Shown here piece by piece: positions 21,859 to 32,137 of a stretch of 64,000 nt of DNA. Both the position numbers and the translations under genes were made by a program. Position 1 is the first letter of the stretch. Every line of letters begins with the position of its first letter. Below the pieces are notes generated by a model. The model was not told where the DNA came from. It saw nothing but the letters and a program-made list of their open reading frames with translations, and did not search any database. Source of the DNA: Yersinia aleksiciae (GTDB lineage: Bacteria > Pseudomonadota > Gammaproteobacteria > Enterobacterales > Enterobacteriaceae); the NCBI RefSeq assembly GCF_001047675.1, contig NZ_CP011975.1, forward strand, positions 1,342,073 to 1,406,072. The letters run 5' to 3'.

Positions 21859-21881
21859 ACCCTTGATGCCATCAAACAGAA

Positions 21882-21907
21882 AGTCCTGATTAATCAGGGC
21901 TTTTTTT
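21882..21907 (+). terminator. Terminator of cca
   Basis: AGTCCTGATTAATCAGGGCT forms an 8-bp stem with one G-T pair and is followed by seven T residues, 24 bp past the cca stop. Confidence 0.85.
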
Positions 21908-21929
21908 ATGCTTCGGCCTCACCATGCTG

Positions 21930-22748
21930 TTACATAAAGACCCAGTACACCGCGGCGGCAACCACGAAACGATAGATGGCAAAAGGCACAAAAGAGATAC
22001 GTTTAATCAGTGACAGGAAGGTTTTGATGGCAATCAGTGCGACGATAAATGCAGTGATGAATCCAACAGCAAACATCGGCAAATCGCCCAATGTCAGGAA
22101 GTGCAGACTCTTATACAGATCCAGCGCGCTGGCCCCCATCATCATCGGCACCGCCAAAATAAAGGAGAATTCAGAGGCAGCATAGCGATTAACGCCGACC
22201 AGCATCCCGCCAGAAATGGTGGCACCAGCACGGGAGAATCCCGGCCACAATGCAAGGCACTGGAAGCACCCGATGGCAAAAGCTTGGCGATAGGTAATGT
22301 CATCCAACCCGACGGCTTTCGGATTTTTAGGTTTGAACCATTCTGCTGCCAGTAACAGCAAACCGCCAGCAACCAAGGCATACATGACACTGTGCGGGTT
22401 AAAGAGCGATTTGATGGCATTGTGGAAGACCAACCCCAACCCCACCGCTGGCAGCATCGCCAGTAAAATATGGCCTAATGTCAGATGGCCGCTGGTTTTA
22501 CCCTCATGGGGTGTCGCACCAAAATGGATACCAATCAGGCCAAACAAGCGCCGCCAGAACACCACCACCACCGCCAGAATCGACCCTAGCTGAATAATGA
22601 CTTCAAAAGTTTTTGCTTTGTCGCCAGTAAAACCCAGTAACTCGCCGACAATAATCATATGCCCAGTAGATGAAACCGGCAGAAACTCGGTCAGTCCTTC
22701 TACGACACCCAGAACAAAAGCCACAAACAGCGAATACATATCCGTCAT
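21930..22748 (-). CDS. uppP: Undecaprenyl-diphosphatase UppP (BacA)
   Basis: A 272-residue integral membrane enzyme (273 in E. coli) that recycles undecaprenyl pyrophosphate to the monophosphate lipid carrier for peptidoglycan and O-antigen; overexpression gives bacitracin resistance. The active-site motifs are [20 protein letters not shown] (about 13-32) and later [19 protein letters not shown]. About eight hydrophobic helices are visible. I chose the ATG at 22748 ([14 protein letters not shown]), which matches E. coli; the longer reading frame adds a spurious hydrophobic segment of 29 residues. It is convergent with cca and follows folB on its strand. Confidence 0.96.
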   Translation of the reverse strand: MTDMYSLFVAFVLGVVEGLTEFLPVSSTGHMIIVGELLGFTGDKAKTFEVIIQLGSILAVVVVFWRRLFGLIGIHFGATPHEGKTSGHLTLGHILLAMLPAVGLGLVFHNAIKSLFNPHSVMYALVAGGLLLLAAEWFKPKNPKAVGLDDITYRQAFAIGCFQCLALWPGFSRAGATISGGMLVGVNRYAASEFSFILAVPMMMGASALDLYKSLHFLTLGDLPMFAVGFITAFIVALIAIKTFLSLIKRISFVPFAIYRFVVAAAVYWVFM

Positions 22749-22937
22749 CAACGATACCCAATGCCATATGATAAAAACCAAAAAAACGGCAATGCTGAAA
22801 ACTATCGAGATAGTTAACAAAACAATGCCGTTCAAATTCGATACTCATAAACTTATCACGCCATCCGATGCAATCAGACCACATTATTGATGCAGGGTTG
22901 CACTTTTATGTCATCCCAGCAAAAAATAGTCCATCAC

Positions 22938-23297
22938 TCAGACAGGACGTTGACCCCGTTCAATCACCACGCCGACATTTCTGGCTTGGGCAACTGCGCC
23001 CGGTTTACTGACCTTAATCCGCACCCAAGGCGAATTAAAACGCTGTAGCAGCAGCTCGGCTATCTCTTCTGCCACCCGTTCGACCAAGGCAAAACGCTGC
23101 GATTCTACATGTTTTATGACGCTATCACTGATATCCGCGTAACTCAGGCAATCATTCACATTATCACTGGCGGCGGCTTTGCGGTTATCCCAGCCCATTT
23201 CGATATCGAACACCAGCTTTTGCTGAATGGTCTGCTCCCAGTCATAAACACCGATAGTGGTTATAACGCTGAGTTCTTCAATAAATACGATGTCCAT
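22938..23297 (-). CDS. folB: Dihydroneopterin aldolase FolB
   Basis: A 119-residue aldolase/epimerase that cleaves dihydroneopterin to hydroxymethyl-dihydropterin and glycolaldehyde in folate synthesis. It begins [20 protein letters not shown], with catalytic Tyr and the pterin-binding glutamate in [16 protein letters not shown]; the terminal motif [13 protein letters not shown] contains the catalytic lysine. I used the second ATG (23297), as in E. coli. It is divergent from plsY, separated by 107 bp, and 189 bp upstream of uppP. Confidence 0.95.
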   Translation of the reverse strand: MDIVFIEELSVITTIGVYDWEQTIQQKLVFDIEMGWDNRKAAASDNVNDCLSYADISDSVIKHVESQRFALVERVAEEIAELLLQRFNSPWVRIKVSKPGAVAQARNVGVVIERGQRPV

Positions 23298-23404
23298 CAC
23301 GTCATTCTCTGTTTTTGTGCTCGCCGGATACCACTTCCAGCCGAATATGCGTATTATCCACTGATGTGGGGATTAAAACGATCATTATTCAACAGGGCGG
23401 TGTT

Positions 23405-24055
23405 ATGAGTGCTATCGCGCTTGGCATGATTATCTTCGCGTATTTGTGTGGCTCTATTTCCAGTGCGATCTTGGTCTGCCGGGTTGCCAAGCTGCCAGAT
23501 CCGCGTGTGCATGGTTCTGGAAATCCTGGCGCCACCAACGTACTGCGCATTGGTGGCCGCACGGCTGCCGCGACCGTCCTGATTTTTGATGTGCTGAAAG
23601 GTATGTTGCCCGTTTGGATAGCTTATCTACTGCATGTTTCGCCGCTGTATCTTGGCCTGACCGCCATTGCCGCCTGTCTCGGTCACATTTATCCGGTATT
23701 TTTCCACTTCAAAGGTGGCAAGGGTGTCGCCACTGCATTCGGTGCTATCGCACCCATCGGCTGGGATCTGACTGGCCTGATGACCGGTACTTGGCTGCTG
23801 ACGGTATTGCTGAGCGGCTATTCGTCATTAGGGGCTATTATCAGTGCCCTGATAGCCCCCTTCTACGTATGGTGGTTCAAACCGCAATTCACCTTCCCTG
23901 TCGCCATGCTCTCCTGCCTGATCCTGATGCGCCACCACGATAATATTCAACGTTTATGGCGCGGCAAAGAGAGTAAAATCTGGGACAAGCTCAGAAAGAA
24001 AAAACAGAAAACCCCCGCCGAAGAAGCCGCAGAGTTGGAAGAGAAAGAAGATTAG
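23405..24055 (+). CDS. plsY: Acyl-phosphate glycerol-3-phosphate acyltransferase PlsY
   Basis: A 216-residue inner-membrane enzyme that acylates glycerol 3-phosphate with acyl phosphate, the first step of phospholipid synthesis. It has about five transmembrane helices and the three family motifs: [19 protein letters not shown] with SGNPGATN (motif 1), [18 protein letters not shown] (motif 2, GGKGVAT) and the third region near [16 protein letters not shown]. The lysine/glutamate-rich tail ([19 protein letters not shown]) is common in enterobacteria. The ATG at 23405 gives [17 protein letters not shown] as in E. coli; earlier in-frame starts run into folB's promoter. Confidence 0.96.
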   Translation: MSAIALGMIIFAYLCGSISSAILVCRVAKLPDPRVHGSGNPGATNVLRIGGRTAAATVLIFDVLKGMLPVWIAYLLHVSPLYLGLTAIAACLGHIYPVFFHFKGGKGVATAFGAIAPIGWDLTGLMTGTWLLTVLLSGYSSLGAIISALIAPFYVWWFKPQFTFPVAMLSCLILMRHHDNIQRLWRGKESKIWDKLRKKKQKTPAEEAAELEEKED

Positions 24056-24069
24056 TTTTGCCGAATGAC

Positions 24070-24255
24070 CTCGCCATCCCACCAAATCCAGAATGACTGA
24101 GCGGGAGCGAGGCAAGGCGCAAAGGAATGAAAAAACGGAGTGGACTCTCGTCCATGAGTATTTTGAATGACTGCGGCAACACCGCCGCAGCCCCGCACAG
24201 GCATTCGATATATAGCACTCAGAATGACGCGGCAACCCGGCCGCAGCCCCGCACA
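24070..24255. repeat. GAATGAC-motif repeat region between plsY and tsaD
   Basis: The heptamer-like GAATGAC or a close variant recurs five times. Two tandem blocks, about 24170-24205 and 24221-24255, share ATGAC...GCGGCAAC and GCCGCAGCCCCGCACAG and can each fold into a short GC-rich hairpin (CTGCGGC with GCCGCAG in the first). It may act as a terminator for the convergent genes. I do not know the name of this repeat family. Confidence 0.5.
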
Positions 24256-24265
24256 GATTTTCTAA

Positions 24266-25279
24266 TCAGACTTTCGGCAATTCAGCCAAAGGCCAACGCG
24301 GCCTGACCGACACACTCAACTCACTGCTCGCACCACTTTTCAGCCGAATCAAACCCGCATAGGCGATCATCGCACCATTATCGGTACAAAATTCTGGCCG
24401 GGCATAGAACACCTCACCGCCGCGCTTTTTCATCATTTCAGCCAGTTTTGAGCGTAAAGTGCGGTTAGCACTGACACCACCAGCGATGACCAAGCGCTTA
24501 AAGCCAGTCTGATCCAACGCACGTTTGGATTTAATCGCCAAGGTATCCACCACCGCGTCTTCAAATGCTCGGGCGATATCGGCGCGAGTTTGATCATCAG
24601 TGCCATTGGCGCGGATCGTGTTTGCCGCAAAGGTTTTCAGACCGGAAAAACTGAAATCCAGCCCAGGACGGTCAGTCATCGGGCGCGGGAAAGTAAATCG
24701 CCCCGCAGAGCCTTGTTGCGCCATACGTGACAGCATCGGCCCGCCGGGGTAATCCAATCCTAGTAATTTGGCTGTTTTATCAAAAGCTTCACCTGCCGCA
24801 TCGTCAACAGATTCGCCCAGCAACAAATATTCGCCGATACCGGTGACGCTAATCAATTGAGTGTGACCGCCGGAAACCAGTAACGCGACAAAAGGAAATT
24901 CGGGGGCATTCTCTTCCAGCATCGGTGCCAATAAGTGGCCTTCCATATGATGGACCGGTACCGCAGGGACACCCCATGCAAATGCCAATGCACGGCCAAC
25001 GGTGGCCCCGACCAATAATGCGCCAACCAAGCCCGGACCGGCGGTATAGGCCACGCCATCAATATCCTTGGCACTCAGATTGGCTTCTTTCAATGCAGCC
25101 TGAATCAGCGGCACAGTTTTGCGCACATGATCACGGGAAGCCAGTTCAGGGACTACGCCGCCATAATCAGCATGCAATTTAACTTGGCTGTACAGTTGGT
25201 TAGCTAACAGACCGGTTTCATCGTCATACACTGCAATTCCGGTTTCATCGCAGGACGTCTCTATACCCAAAACTCGCAT
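24266..25279 (-). CDS. tsaD: tRNA N6-adenosine threonylcarbamoyltransferase TsaD
   Basis: A 337-residue ASKHA-fold protein (337 in E. coli) that, with TsaB, TsaC and TsaE, makes t6A at position 37 of ANN-decoding tRNAs. It begins [20 protein letters not shown]; the metal ligands lie in [12 protein letters not shown] (HxExH, about 110-116) and the nucleotide-binding pieces in [23 protein letters not shown] and [11 protein letters not shown]. The ATG at 25279 is preferred to the longer frame (five extra residues). It is divergent from rpsU, as in E. coli. Essential in most bacteria. Confidence 0.97.
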   Translation of the reverse strand: MRVLGIETSCDETGIAVYDDETGLLANQLYSQVKLHADYGGVVPELASRDHVRKTVPLIQAALKEANLSAKDIDGVAYTAGPGLVGALLVGATVGRALAFAWGVPAVPVHHMEGHLLAPMLEENAPEFPFVALLVSGGHTQLISVTGIGEYLLLGESVDDAAGEAFDKTAKLLGLDYPGGPMLSRMAQQGSAGRFTFPRPMTDRPGLDFSFSGLKTFAANTIRANGTDDQTRADIARAFEDAVVDTLAIKSKRALDQTGFKRLVIAGGVSANRTLRSKLAEMMKKRGGEVFYARPEFCTDNGAMIAYAGLIRLKSGASSELSVSVRPRWPLAELPKV

Positions 25280-25436
25280 TACATTTCCCATCATTCACGT
25301 GCGGCCGACAGTTTAGCATAACAGTGACGTCCGTCATGATTTCTGATCCCAAATTGCGTGGTAAAAGTCCCCTTTTGGGTCTCCAGCGACAGGAATGTTG
25401 TTGATAGTTTTCGCATTTGAAAAGAATGTTGATAAA

Positions 25437-25466
25437 TTCGATCAATGTCCCTGTTTAGTATATAAT
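25437..25466 (+). promoter_or_regulatory. Candidate promoter of the rpsU-dnaG-rpoD operon
   Basis: In the 374-bp tsaD-rpsU gap, TATAAT at 25461-25466 is a perfect -10 box with a weak -35 (TTCGAT) 18 bp upstream. The transcript would have a leader of about 180 bases before rpsU. The E. coli operon has more than one promoter here; I cannot place a second one or a LexA site with confidence. Confidence 0.45.
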
Positions 25467-25641
25467 CAGCGGCCGTCGCACCCTTAGGCACCAACTTTCT
25501 TGTAAAGAACGGGGCGACATCACAGGGGCGTGCCTGTTTCAATTTGCTGTGGTGCTTTACAAAGCAGCATCCATTGAAGTAAAATTCCGCACCATTTTGA
25601 GAAGGCTGGCGATTGGCCAGCAGCAAACCGATTTCTATTGA

Positions 25642-25869
<228 letters not shown>

Positions 25870-25937
25870 TTCTTCGGGGGTAACCCCACCGCGTAGTTTT
25901 TTATGTTCTAAGAACGCGCAGATCGAGTAGTTGCATA

Positions 25938-25978
25938 CGAAGGCCGTGCTTTCCGAAAGGAATGCGCGGCTTGTTCTC
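25938..25978 (+). terminator. rpsU-dnaG internal attenuator-terminator
   Basis: AAGGCCGTGC and GCGCGGCTT flank TTTCCGAAAGGAAT, itself a small hairpin, and are followed by GTTCTCGTTTAT. The broken T-run fits the known partial terminator T1 that lowers dnaG and rpoD expression relative to rpsU in E. coli. Confidence 0.7.
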
Positions 25979-26004
25979 GTTTATGGACTGACGACTAGGG
26001 GCTT

Positions 26005-27753
26005 ATGGCTGGACGAATTCCACGCGTATTTATCAATGACTTGCTGGCTCGCACCGACATCGTCGATCTTATCGATGCTCGGGTTAAGCTGAAGAAGCAA
26101 GGCAAAAATTACCATGCGTGCTGTCCGTTCCATCATGAGAAAACACCCTCATTCACCGTTAACGGCGAAAAACAGTTTTATCACTGTTTCGGCTGCGGCG
26201 CACATGGTAATGCCGTAGATTTCTTGATGAATTACGATCGACTTGAATTTGTCGAAAGTATCGAGGAATTGGCCACCATGCATGGGCTGGAAGTGCCTTA
26301 TGAGGCAGGAACTGGCACTACCCAGATCGAACGTCATCAACGACAAAGTCTTTATCAACTGATGGAAAGCCTGAGCGCATTCTATCAACAGTCACTCAAA
26401 GGCCAGAACGCCAATCAGGCACGCGAATATCTTAAACATCGCGGTTTGAGTGAAGAAATCATCCAACACTTTGCTATCGGTTTTGCCCCCCCTGGTTGGG
26501 ACAATGCCTTAAAACGTTTTGGCCGCGATGGTGAGAGCCGCACTGCGCTGAACGATGCTGGGATGCTGGTGACTAATGATACAGGGCGAACTTATGATCG
26601 TTTTCGTGAGCGCGTCATGTTCCCTATCCGTGATAAACGCGGGCGGGTTATCGCTTTTGGTGGGCGAATTCTGGGTGACGGAGTGCCGAAATACCTCAAC
26701 TCACCAGAAACAGAAATTTTTCATAAGGGCCGCCAGTTATATGGCTTGTATGAAGCGCAAGTGAATCACCCCAATCCAACACGATTACTCGTGGTGGAAG
26801 GCTATATGGATGTGGTGGCATTAGCGCAATTTGGCATTGATTATGCTGTTGCTTCGCTGGGAACAGCGACGACCGCGGAGCATATTCAACTATTATTCCG
26901 CGCGACCGATAACGTAATTTGTTGTTATGACGGCGATCGGGCGGGGAGAGATGCCGCCTGGCGAGCATTAGAAACGGCACTGCCCTATCTAAATGACGGA
27001 CGTCAGCTACGCTTTATGTTTTTGCCCGATGGCGAAGACCCAGACACATTAGTACGTAAGGAAGGGAAAGACGCATTCGAACATCGGATGGAGGAGGCGC
27101 AGCCACTCTCAACCTTCTTGTTCGAAACGTTGATGCCACAGGTAGATTTAAGCAGCCCCGACGGGCGCGCCAAGTTAAGTACATTGGCACTACCGTTAAT
27201 TAGCCAAGTGCCTGGCGAAACCTTACGTCTTTATCTGCGTCAGCAGTTAGGCAATAAGTTAGGTCTGCTCGATGACAGCCAGCTTGATAAGCTGATGCCA
27301 AAACAGGCTGAAAATACGAATACCTACCAGCCGCCCCAGCTAAAACGCACAACCATGCGTATACTTATAGGGCTACTGGTACAGAATCCACAGTTGGCGA
27401 CACTCATTCCCTCACTACAGGGAGTTGAACAAGCCAAGTTAGCCGGTTTACCGCTATTTATTGAGTTGGTTGAGACTTGTCTGGCCCAGCCGGGACTGAC
27501 AACCGGGCAGTTATTGGAACTGTACCGTGATAATAAATTCAGCCAACAACTTGAAACTCTCGCAACATGGAACCACATGATTGTTGAGGATATGGTTGAA
27601 CCGACTTTTGTCGATACGCTAGCAAGCCTGTATGACTCCATCTTGGAGCAACGTCAGGAAACACTGATAGCACGTGACCGAACACATGGATTAAACACCG
27701 AAGAACGTAAAGAGCTTTGGTCTTTGAATCTGGCTTTAGCCAGAAAAAAATGA
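26005..27753 (+). CDS. dnaG: DNA primase DnaG
   Basis: A 582-residue primase (581 in E. coli) that makes RNA primers at replication forks. The N-terminal CHC2 zinc finger is seen as [15 protein letters not shown] (about 36-50) and [16 protein letters not shown]; the catalytic core has the conserved [23 protein letters not shown]; the TOPRIM motif is [11 protein letters not shown] (about 262-272, catalytic Glu) with [11 protein letters not shown]; and a C-terminal helicase-binding domain interacts with DnaB. The ATG has AGGGG 6 bases upstream. Second gene of rpsU-dnaG-rpoD. In E. coli a heat-shock promoter for rpoD lies inside dnaG; I did not identify it here. Confidence 0.98.
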   Translation: MAGRIPRVFINDLLARTDIVDLIDARVKLKKQGKNYHACCPFHHEKTPSFTVNGEKQFYHCFGCGAHGNAVDFLMNYDRLEFVESIEELATMHGLEVPYEAGTGTTQIERHQRQSLYQLMESLSAFYQQSLKGQNANQAREYLKHRGLSEEIIQHFAIGFAPPGWDNALKRFGRDGESRTALNDAGMLVTNDTGRTYDRFRERVMFPIRDKRGRVIAFGGRILGDGVPKYLNSPETEIFHKGRQLYGLYEAQVNHPNPTRLLVVEGYMDVVALAQFGIDYAVASLGTATTAEHIQLLFRATDNVICCYDGDRAGRDAAWRALETALPYLNDGRQLRFMFLPDGEDPDTLVRKEGKDAFEHRMEEAQPLSTFLFETLMPQVDLSSPDGRAKLSTLALPLISQVPGETLRLYLRQQLGNKLGLLDDSQLDKLMPKQAENTNTYQPPQLKRTTMRILIGLLVQNPQLATLIPSLQGVEQAKLAGLPLFIELVETCLAQPGLTTGQLLELYRDNKFSQQLETLATWNHMIVEDMVEPTFVDTLASLYDSILEQRQETLIARDRTHGLNTEERKELWSLNLALARKK

Positions 27754-27910
27754 ATCACCCAACGGCTTAATTGCCGATAAATGTGGGGGCGACTCCCCAC
27801 AATATGCCGCCATAGCGGGCAGCGGCGACAAAAAAAGGCCCCAAATGCTATTGTTGGCGGTTTCGCCGACCGACACCAACCCAAATACTCTGAAGTGTGG
27901 ATACCGTCTT

Positions 27911-29749
27911 ATGGAGCAAAACCCGCAGTCACAGCTGAAGCTACTTGTCACCCGTGGTAAGGAGCAAGGCTATCTGACCTATGCTGAGGTCAATGACCAT
28001 CTGCCGGAAGATATCGTCGATTCCGATCAGATCGAAGACATCATCCAGATGATTAATGACATGGGCATACAGGTACTTGAAGAAGCCCCTGATGCCGATG
28101 ATTTAATGCTGGCCGAGAACACCACTGATACCGACGATGACGCGGCGGAAGCTGCTGCACAGGTGTTGTCCAGTGTTGAATCTGAAATCGGGCGTACAAC
28201 CGACCCGGTGCGTATGTACATGCGCGAAATGGGTACCGTTGAGCTATTGACGCGTGAAGGCGAGATTGATATCGCCAAACGTATCGAAGAGGGTATTAAT
28301 CAGGTTCAGTGCTCTGTAGCTGAATACCCTGAAGCTATTACTTACCTGTTGGAACAATATGATCGTGTCGAAGCGGGTGAAGCCCGTTTATCCGACCTGA
28401 TCAACGGCTTTGTCGATCCAAATGCCGAAGAAGATATTGCACCGACGGCAACTCACGTAGGCTCTGAATTATCCACTGAAGAGATGGATGACGACGACAA
28501 AGAAGAAGAAGACGAAGAAGAGGAAGAAGACGACAACAGCATCGACCCAGAGCTGGCACGTCAGAAATTCAACGAATTGCGTGAGCAGTATGAAACCACA
28601 CGCATGGCAATCAAGAAAAATGGCCGTAGCCACGCCATTGCTGCTGCCGAGATTCTGAATCTTTCTGAAGTGTTCAAACAGTTCCGCCTGGTACCGAAGC
28701 AGTTCGACTATCTGGTCAATAACATGCGTGCCATGATGGATCGCGTTCGTACTCAAGAACGTATCATCATGAAACTCTGTGTTGAACAGTGCAAAATGCC
28801 GAAGAAAAACTTCGTTACCCTGTTTGCCAGCAATGAAACCAGCGATACCTGGTTTGCTGCGGCAGTGGCTATGGGTAAACCATGGTCTGAAAAGCTGAAA
28901 GATGTCTCGGACGATGTTCAACGTAGCTTGCAGAAATTACGCCAGATCGAAGAAGAAACGGGTCTGACGATTGAGCAAGTGAAAGACATCAACCGCCGTA
29001 TGTCTATCGGTGAAGCGAAAGCGCGTCGTGCTAAGAAAGAGATGGTTGAGGCTAACCTGCGTCTGGTTATCTCTATTGCGAAAAAATACACCAACCGTGG
29101 TCTGCAATTCCTGGATTTGATTCAGGAAGGTAACATCGGCTTGATGAAAGCAGTAGATAAGTTCGAATACCGTCGCGGTTATAAGTTCTCAACTTATGCC
29201 ACTTGGTGGATTCGTCAGGCAATCACCCGCTCTATCGCAGATCAGGCACGCACCATCCGTATTCCGGTGCATATGATTGAAACGATTAACAAACTCAATC
29301 GTATCTCACGCCAGATGCTGCAAGAGATGGGCCGCGAGCCAACGCCAGAAGAGTTGGCTGAACGCATGCTGATGCCGGAAGACAAGATCCGCAAAGTGCT
29401 GAAGATTGCGAAAGAGCCAATCTCAATGGAAACCCCAATCGGTGATGATGAAGATTCACATCTGGGCGATTTCATTGAAGATACCACTCTGGAGCTGCCG
29501 CTGGACTCTGCAACCTCTGAGAGCCTGCGCTCTGCCACTCACGACGTGTTAGCTGGCCTGACCGCACGTGAAGCAAAAGTTCTGCGTATGCGTTTCGGTA
29601 TCGATATGAATACTGACCACACTTTGGAAGAAGTGGGTAAGCAGTTCGACGTAACCCGTGAGCGTATTCGTCAGATCGAAGCGAAGGCATTGCGTAAATT
29701 GCGCCATCCAAGCCGTTCTGAAGTGCTGCGCAGCTTCCTAGACGATTAA
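27911..29749 (+). CDS. rpoD: RNA polymerase primary sigma factor RpoD (sigma-70)
   Basis: A 612-residue housekeeping sigma (613 in E. coli). In order: region 1.1 ([20 protein letters not shown]...), region 1.2 with [20 protein letters not shown], the non-conserved acidic insert with a long Asp/Glu run at about residues 190-215, regions 2.1-2.4 ([20 protein letters not shown], then [20 protein letters not shown] for -10 recognition), region 3, and region 4 ending [13 protein letters not shown] and [20 protein letters not shown] for -35 recognition. The start at 27911 gives MEQNPQSQ as in E. coli and shares its unusual upstream sequence GTGTGGATACCGTCTT. Terminated at 29776. Confidence 0.99.
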   Translation: MEQNPQSQLKLLVTRGKEQGYLTYAEVNDHLPEDIVDSDQIEDIIQMINDMGIQVLEEAPDADDLMLAENTTDTDDDAAEAAAQVLSSVESEIGRTTDPVRMYMREMGTVELLTREGEIDIAKRIEEGINQVQCSVAEYPEAITYLLEQYDRVEAGEARLSDLINGFVDPNAEEDIAPTATHVGSELSTEEMDDDDKEEEDEEEEEDDNSIDPELARQKFNELREQYETTRMAIKKNGRSHAIAAAEILNLSEVFKQFRLVPKQFDYLVNNMRAMMDRVRTQERIIMKLCVEQCKMPKKNFVTLFASNETSDTWFAAAVAMGKPWSEKLKDVSDDVQRSLQKLRQIEEETGLTIEQVKDINRRMSIGEAKARRAKKEMVEANLRLVISIAKKYTNRGLQFLDLIQEGNIGLMKAVDKFEYRRGYKFSTYATWWIRQAITRSIADQARTIRIPVHMIETINKLNRISRQMLQEMGREPTPEELAERMLMPEDKIRKVLKIAKEPISMETPIGDDEDSHLGDFIEDTTLELPLDSATSESLRSATHDVLAGLTAREAKVLRMRFGIDMNTDHTLEEVGKQFDVTRERIRQIEAKALRKLRHPSRSEVLRSFLDD

Positions 29750-29775
29750 TCGTCCGTTGCTGTAACCCGCAAACA

Positions 29776-29808
29776 AAAACCCTCGGCATGCCGGGGGTTT
29801 TCTTTTCT
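29776..29808 (+). terminator. Terminator of the rpsU-dnaG-rpoD operon
   Basis: AAAACCCTCGGCATGCCGGG with GGTTTTCTTTT forms an 8-bp stem (one T-G pair) on a CATG loop plus a T-tract, 27 bp after the rpoD stop. Confidence 0.88.
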
Positions 29809-29915
29809 TAGCCTTAAACACCATCTTCTACAGCCAATATCAACGCTGTGTTACCTGCATTCACCTTAAAACACCTTATTTTTGCACATAAAACACCCAC
29901 CTGATTTCTCAGCTC

Positions 29916-29945
29916 TAGACCGCAGGATAAAAACTACCGTATAAT
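29916..29945 (+). promoter_or_regulatory. Promoter of the tRNA-Ile(CAU) gene
   Basis: TATAAT at 29940-29945 with TAGACC 18 bp upstream, followed by the GC-rich discriminator CAGCGCCC, which is typical of stringently controlled stable-RNA promoters. The tRNA begins 15 bases after the -10 box. Confidence 0.7.
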
Positions 29946-29959
29946 CAGCGCCCAAGCTT

Positions 29960-30036
29960 GGCCCCTTAGCTCAGTTGGTTAGAGCACGCGACTCATAATC
30001 GCTTGGTCACTGGTTCAAGTCCAGTAGGGGCCACCA
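29960..30036 (+). tRNA. ileX: tRNA-Ile2, anticodon CAU (lysidine-modified)
   Basis: A 77-base cloverleaf: acceptor GGCCCCT pairs with AGGGGCC, the anticodon arm is GCGAC-TCATAAT-CGCTT type with CAT, the T arm is GGTTCAAGTCC, and CCA is encoded. The body is almost identical to E. coli ileX/ileY, the minor isoleucine tRNA whose C34 becomes lysidine through TilS and reads AUA; it is not a methionine tRNA. Position right after rpoD matches E. coli ileX. Confidence 0.95.
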
Positions 30037-30044
30037 AATAAAAC

Positions 30045-30080
30045 AAGGAGTTAGATGAGAAATCGTCTGACTCCTTTTTA
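30045..30080 (+). terminator. Terminator after ileX
   Basis: AAGGAGTTAGA (30045-30055) pairs with TCTGACTCCTT (30066-30076), with one mismatch region, followed by TTTA. It begins 8 bases after the tRNA CCA end. Confidence 0.75.
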
Positions 30081-30273
30081 TTTAGATGGGTTTTGGGTCA
30101 GTTTGGAAAATTCCGCAATCAAGCGATAGCGACCGATACCTCAAGCTATTGCAATCCCATTAAGTATTTATCCTCATTATTCATGAGTGTTATTCATAAA
30201 GCCTATCCTATTGCAAGCTATTATCATTTGATGAAATATCACTAATATAAGCTATCCCATTGTATCCAAACAG

Positions 30274-31488
30274 ATGACTATGATTGACTCTCAGGCGTGC
30301 GTGCAGACAGCAAACGGAAAATCGACTGGCCTCACTTTTATTATTATTCTCAGTGCATTAATGGCCTTCACATCCTTATCTACTGATATCTATTTGCCCG
30401 CAATGCCTGAAATGGCGAAGGATTTGCAGGGCAATGTGGAACTGACCATCACTGGTTTTTTAATCGGCTTTTGCATTGCGCAACTGATTTGGGGGCCACT
30501 AAGTGACAACTTTGGTCGCCGAATGCCACTGTTTATTGGTATGGCATTATTCATTGTCGGCTCCATAGGCTGTGCTCTTTCTACTAATATTTCACACATC
30601 GTTTTCTGGCGGGTCTTTCAGGCTCTGGGGGCATGTACCGGTCCAATGCTAGCGCGAGCCATGATCCGTGACCTGTTTAGCCGGACTCGTGCTGCTCAGA
30701 TGCTCTCTACACTGATGATCATTATGGCCATCGCGCCAATTGCCGGGCCGCTGCTCGGTGGACAAATGATAAAAGTCACATCATGGCATGCCATTTTCTG
30801 GCTGTTAGCCGTTATCGGTGCATTAATGCTGATCTCTTTACGATGGTTGCCTGAAACGTTACCCGCAGAGAAACGGGTGAAAGCCTCCTTACCTAGCGCC
30901 TTTCGTAACTATTATGTGCTGCTGATGAATACAACATTTATGCGTTTTACGTTATGCCTGACATTTTATTATGTCGCCGTATACGCGTTTGTCGCGGGGT
31001 CACCCTTTGTCTATATCACTTTCTTTGGCATTGATCCGCAGCACTACGGCTGGCTTTTTGCGCTGAATATTGTGGGAGTCATGGGGATGAGTATGGTGAA
31101 TCGTCGTCTGGTATATCGCTATTCGCTTGAAGCGCTGCTGAAAATTGCAGTCGCTGTCGCAGCCATCGCCGCGTTCGTTCTTGCTCTAGCGGCAAAACTG
31201 GAAATCGGTGGGATAGCCCTGATTGTGGCCCCGATTTTTGTCTTCTTTTCAATGAACGGCATCATTGCGGCCACATCCACTGCTGCCGCGCTGGACGCGG
31301 TACCCAATGTTGCCGGTTCTGCGTCTGCGCTGATGGGGGCGTTACAGTATGGTAGCGGCATTATCTCTTCTTTGTTGCTCGCACTCATGAGTGATGGCAC
31401 GCCCTGGACCATGGCCTGGATCATCGCCCTGTTTACTCTGGCCAGTGCGGTGATGGCACTGACCACACGAAGACAGAGCAGCCTGTAG
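30274..31488 (+). CDS. Bcr/CflA-family drug efflux MFS transporter
   Basis: A 404-residue major facilitator with 12 hydrophobic helices of the DHA1 Bcr/CflA subgroup. The TM1 pattern LMAFTSLSTDIYLPAMPEMA is diagnostic of the group; motif A appears as WGPLSDNFGRRMPLFIG (about 72-88) and motif C-like glycines follow in IAPIAGPLLGG. Such pumps exchange drugs such as bicyclomycin or chloramphenicol for protons at the inner membrane; the substrate here is unknown. There is no clear Shine-Dalgarno before the ATG at 30274, so the true start might differ by a few codons. It stands between ileX and hdeD, where E. coli has other genes, so it is accessory. Confidence 0.88.
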   Translation: MTMIDSQACVQTANGKSTGLTFIIILSALMAFTSLSTDIYLPAMPEMAKDLQGNVELTITGFLIGFCIAQLIWGPLSDNFGRRMPLFIGMALFIVGSIGCALSTNISHIVFWRVFQALGACTGPMLARAMIRDLFSRTRAAQMLSTLMIIMAIAPIAGPLLGGQMIKVTSWHAIFWLLAVIGALMLISLRWLPETLPAEKRVKASLPSAFRNYYVLLMNTTFMRFTLCLTFYYVAVYAFVAGSPFVYITFFGIDPQHYGWLFALNIVGVMGMSMVNRRLVYRYSLEALLKIAVAVAAIAAFVLALAAKLEIGGIALIVAPIFVFFSMNGIIAATSTAAALDAVPNVAGSASALMGALQYGSGIISSLLLALMSDGTPWTMAWIIALFTLASAVMALTTRRQSSL

Positions 31489-31508
31489 CGTAAACGAGGG
31501 AAGAGTGC

Positions 31509-31577
31509 ATGATGACCAAGCAAAAAAGCGTCTTTACGATCTGCCTGTTCTCTCCGCCGCTGGCACTTTGTCAATAA
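31509..31577 (+). CDS. Possible 22-residue small protein
   Basis: Right after the transporter stop, GAGGGAAGAG precedes two ATG codons and a 22-codon frame starting MMTKQKSVFTICLFSPPL and ending in TAA. A terminator follows 5 bases later, so it would be on the transporter mRNA. The peptide is short and hydrophobic. I recognise no family; it may be chance. Confidence 0.25.
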   Translation: MMTKQKSVFTICLFSPPLALCQ

Positions 31578-31581
31578 CCTC

Positions 31582-31608
31582 GCCACTCTATCACGAGTGG
31601 CTTTTTGG
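31582..31608 (+). terminator. Terminator after the MFS transporter gene
   Basis: GCCACTC at 31582-31588 and GAGTGGC at 31595-31601 form a 7-bp stem with a 6-base loop followed by five T residues. Confidence 0.8.
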
Positions 31609-31644
31609 TTTCTGGTGGTAGCTGCGGCAAGTCACTACTGCTGG

Positions 31645-31782
31645 CTATTTTCTTTGGCTTTTGACCACGAAGGGCGATTCAGGCCCATTCAGTACCCCTT
31701 CACTGCCTAGTCGTCCCGAAAGGCCCGCCTCATCAAGAGCCGTTTGCATTGCTTTGTGGTAAGCAGGGCCTGCGTTCCACGC
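31645..31782 (-). pseudogene. Possible decayed gene end
   Basis: On the minus strand a 45-codon frame without a start reads AWNAGPAYHKAMQTALDEAG and ends ESPFVVKSQRK before TAG. The composition looks protein-like, but stops lie upstream in frame and no start exists, so this could be the 3' end of a broken gene. I recognise no family. The 430 bases between the transporter and the next small gene hold nothing else I can support. Confidence 0.2.
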
Positions 31783-31920
31783 TCATCATTAAACCACCCT
31801 ACGTCTGAAGGATTCTCCAGATCAGGGATTTTTAGCCTTTATTCAGCATATACAGAATCTTATCGTCAAAAATCCCCATAAATTGAGGGTGTTGACACAT
31901 TTTGGCGGTCATAAAAATCA

Positions 31921-32112
31921 ATGAATGAGCGAATGATGGAAAAAAGTCTATTTTTCAATAAATTAATTGGCGGAATCGCCAGCGCTTTTATTGGTAGCAG
32001 GATGGCTAAGTATGTAAAGGAAACATTCCACATAAGAACTTCATTGATATCATTAATTTTATTTATGCATCAAATGATAGGCTTATACTTATTGCAGTCA
32101 TCAATAACATAA
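31921..32112 (+). CDS. Small hydrophobic hypothetical protein
   Basis: A 63-codon frame, with alternative ATGs at 31933 and 31936 that would give 58-59 residues. The protein has a glycine/alanine-rich amphipathic stretch (LIGGIASAFIGSRMAKYV) and a hydrophobic C-terminal segment (TSLISLILFMHQMIGLYLL), so it could be a one- or two-helix membrane protein. A TTGACA lies about 25 bases upstream of 31921, but without a convincing -10 box. It ends 25 bp before hdeD on the same strand, which may make it a partner or leader of that gene. I recognise no family. Confidence 0.4.
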   Translation: MNERMMEKSLFFNKLIGGIASAFIGSRMAKYVKETFHIRTSLISLILFMHQMIGLYLLQSSIT

Positions 32113-32137
32113 TTCAGATCATACAGGAGTTAGAGTC

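Noticed and set aside
22603-22890. Opposed small frames in the uppP-folB gap
   Set aside because: They overlap the uppP N-terminus, have no ribosome-binding sites and resemble no family.
29960-30036. The CAT-anticodon tRNA as an elongator methionine tRNA
   Set aside because: Its acceptor and body match ileX/ileY of E. coli, the lysidine-modified isoleucine tRNA, and the place after rpoD is the same.
29960-30273. tRNA-Ile gene as the attachment site of a genomic island carrying the efflux pump
   Set aside because: No integrase gene and no second copy of the tRNA 3' end was seen in the following DNA.
31921-32112. Fusion of the small hydrophobic frame with HdeD
   Set aside because: A stop codon separates them and HdeD is already full length compared with E. 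coli.
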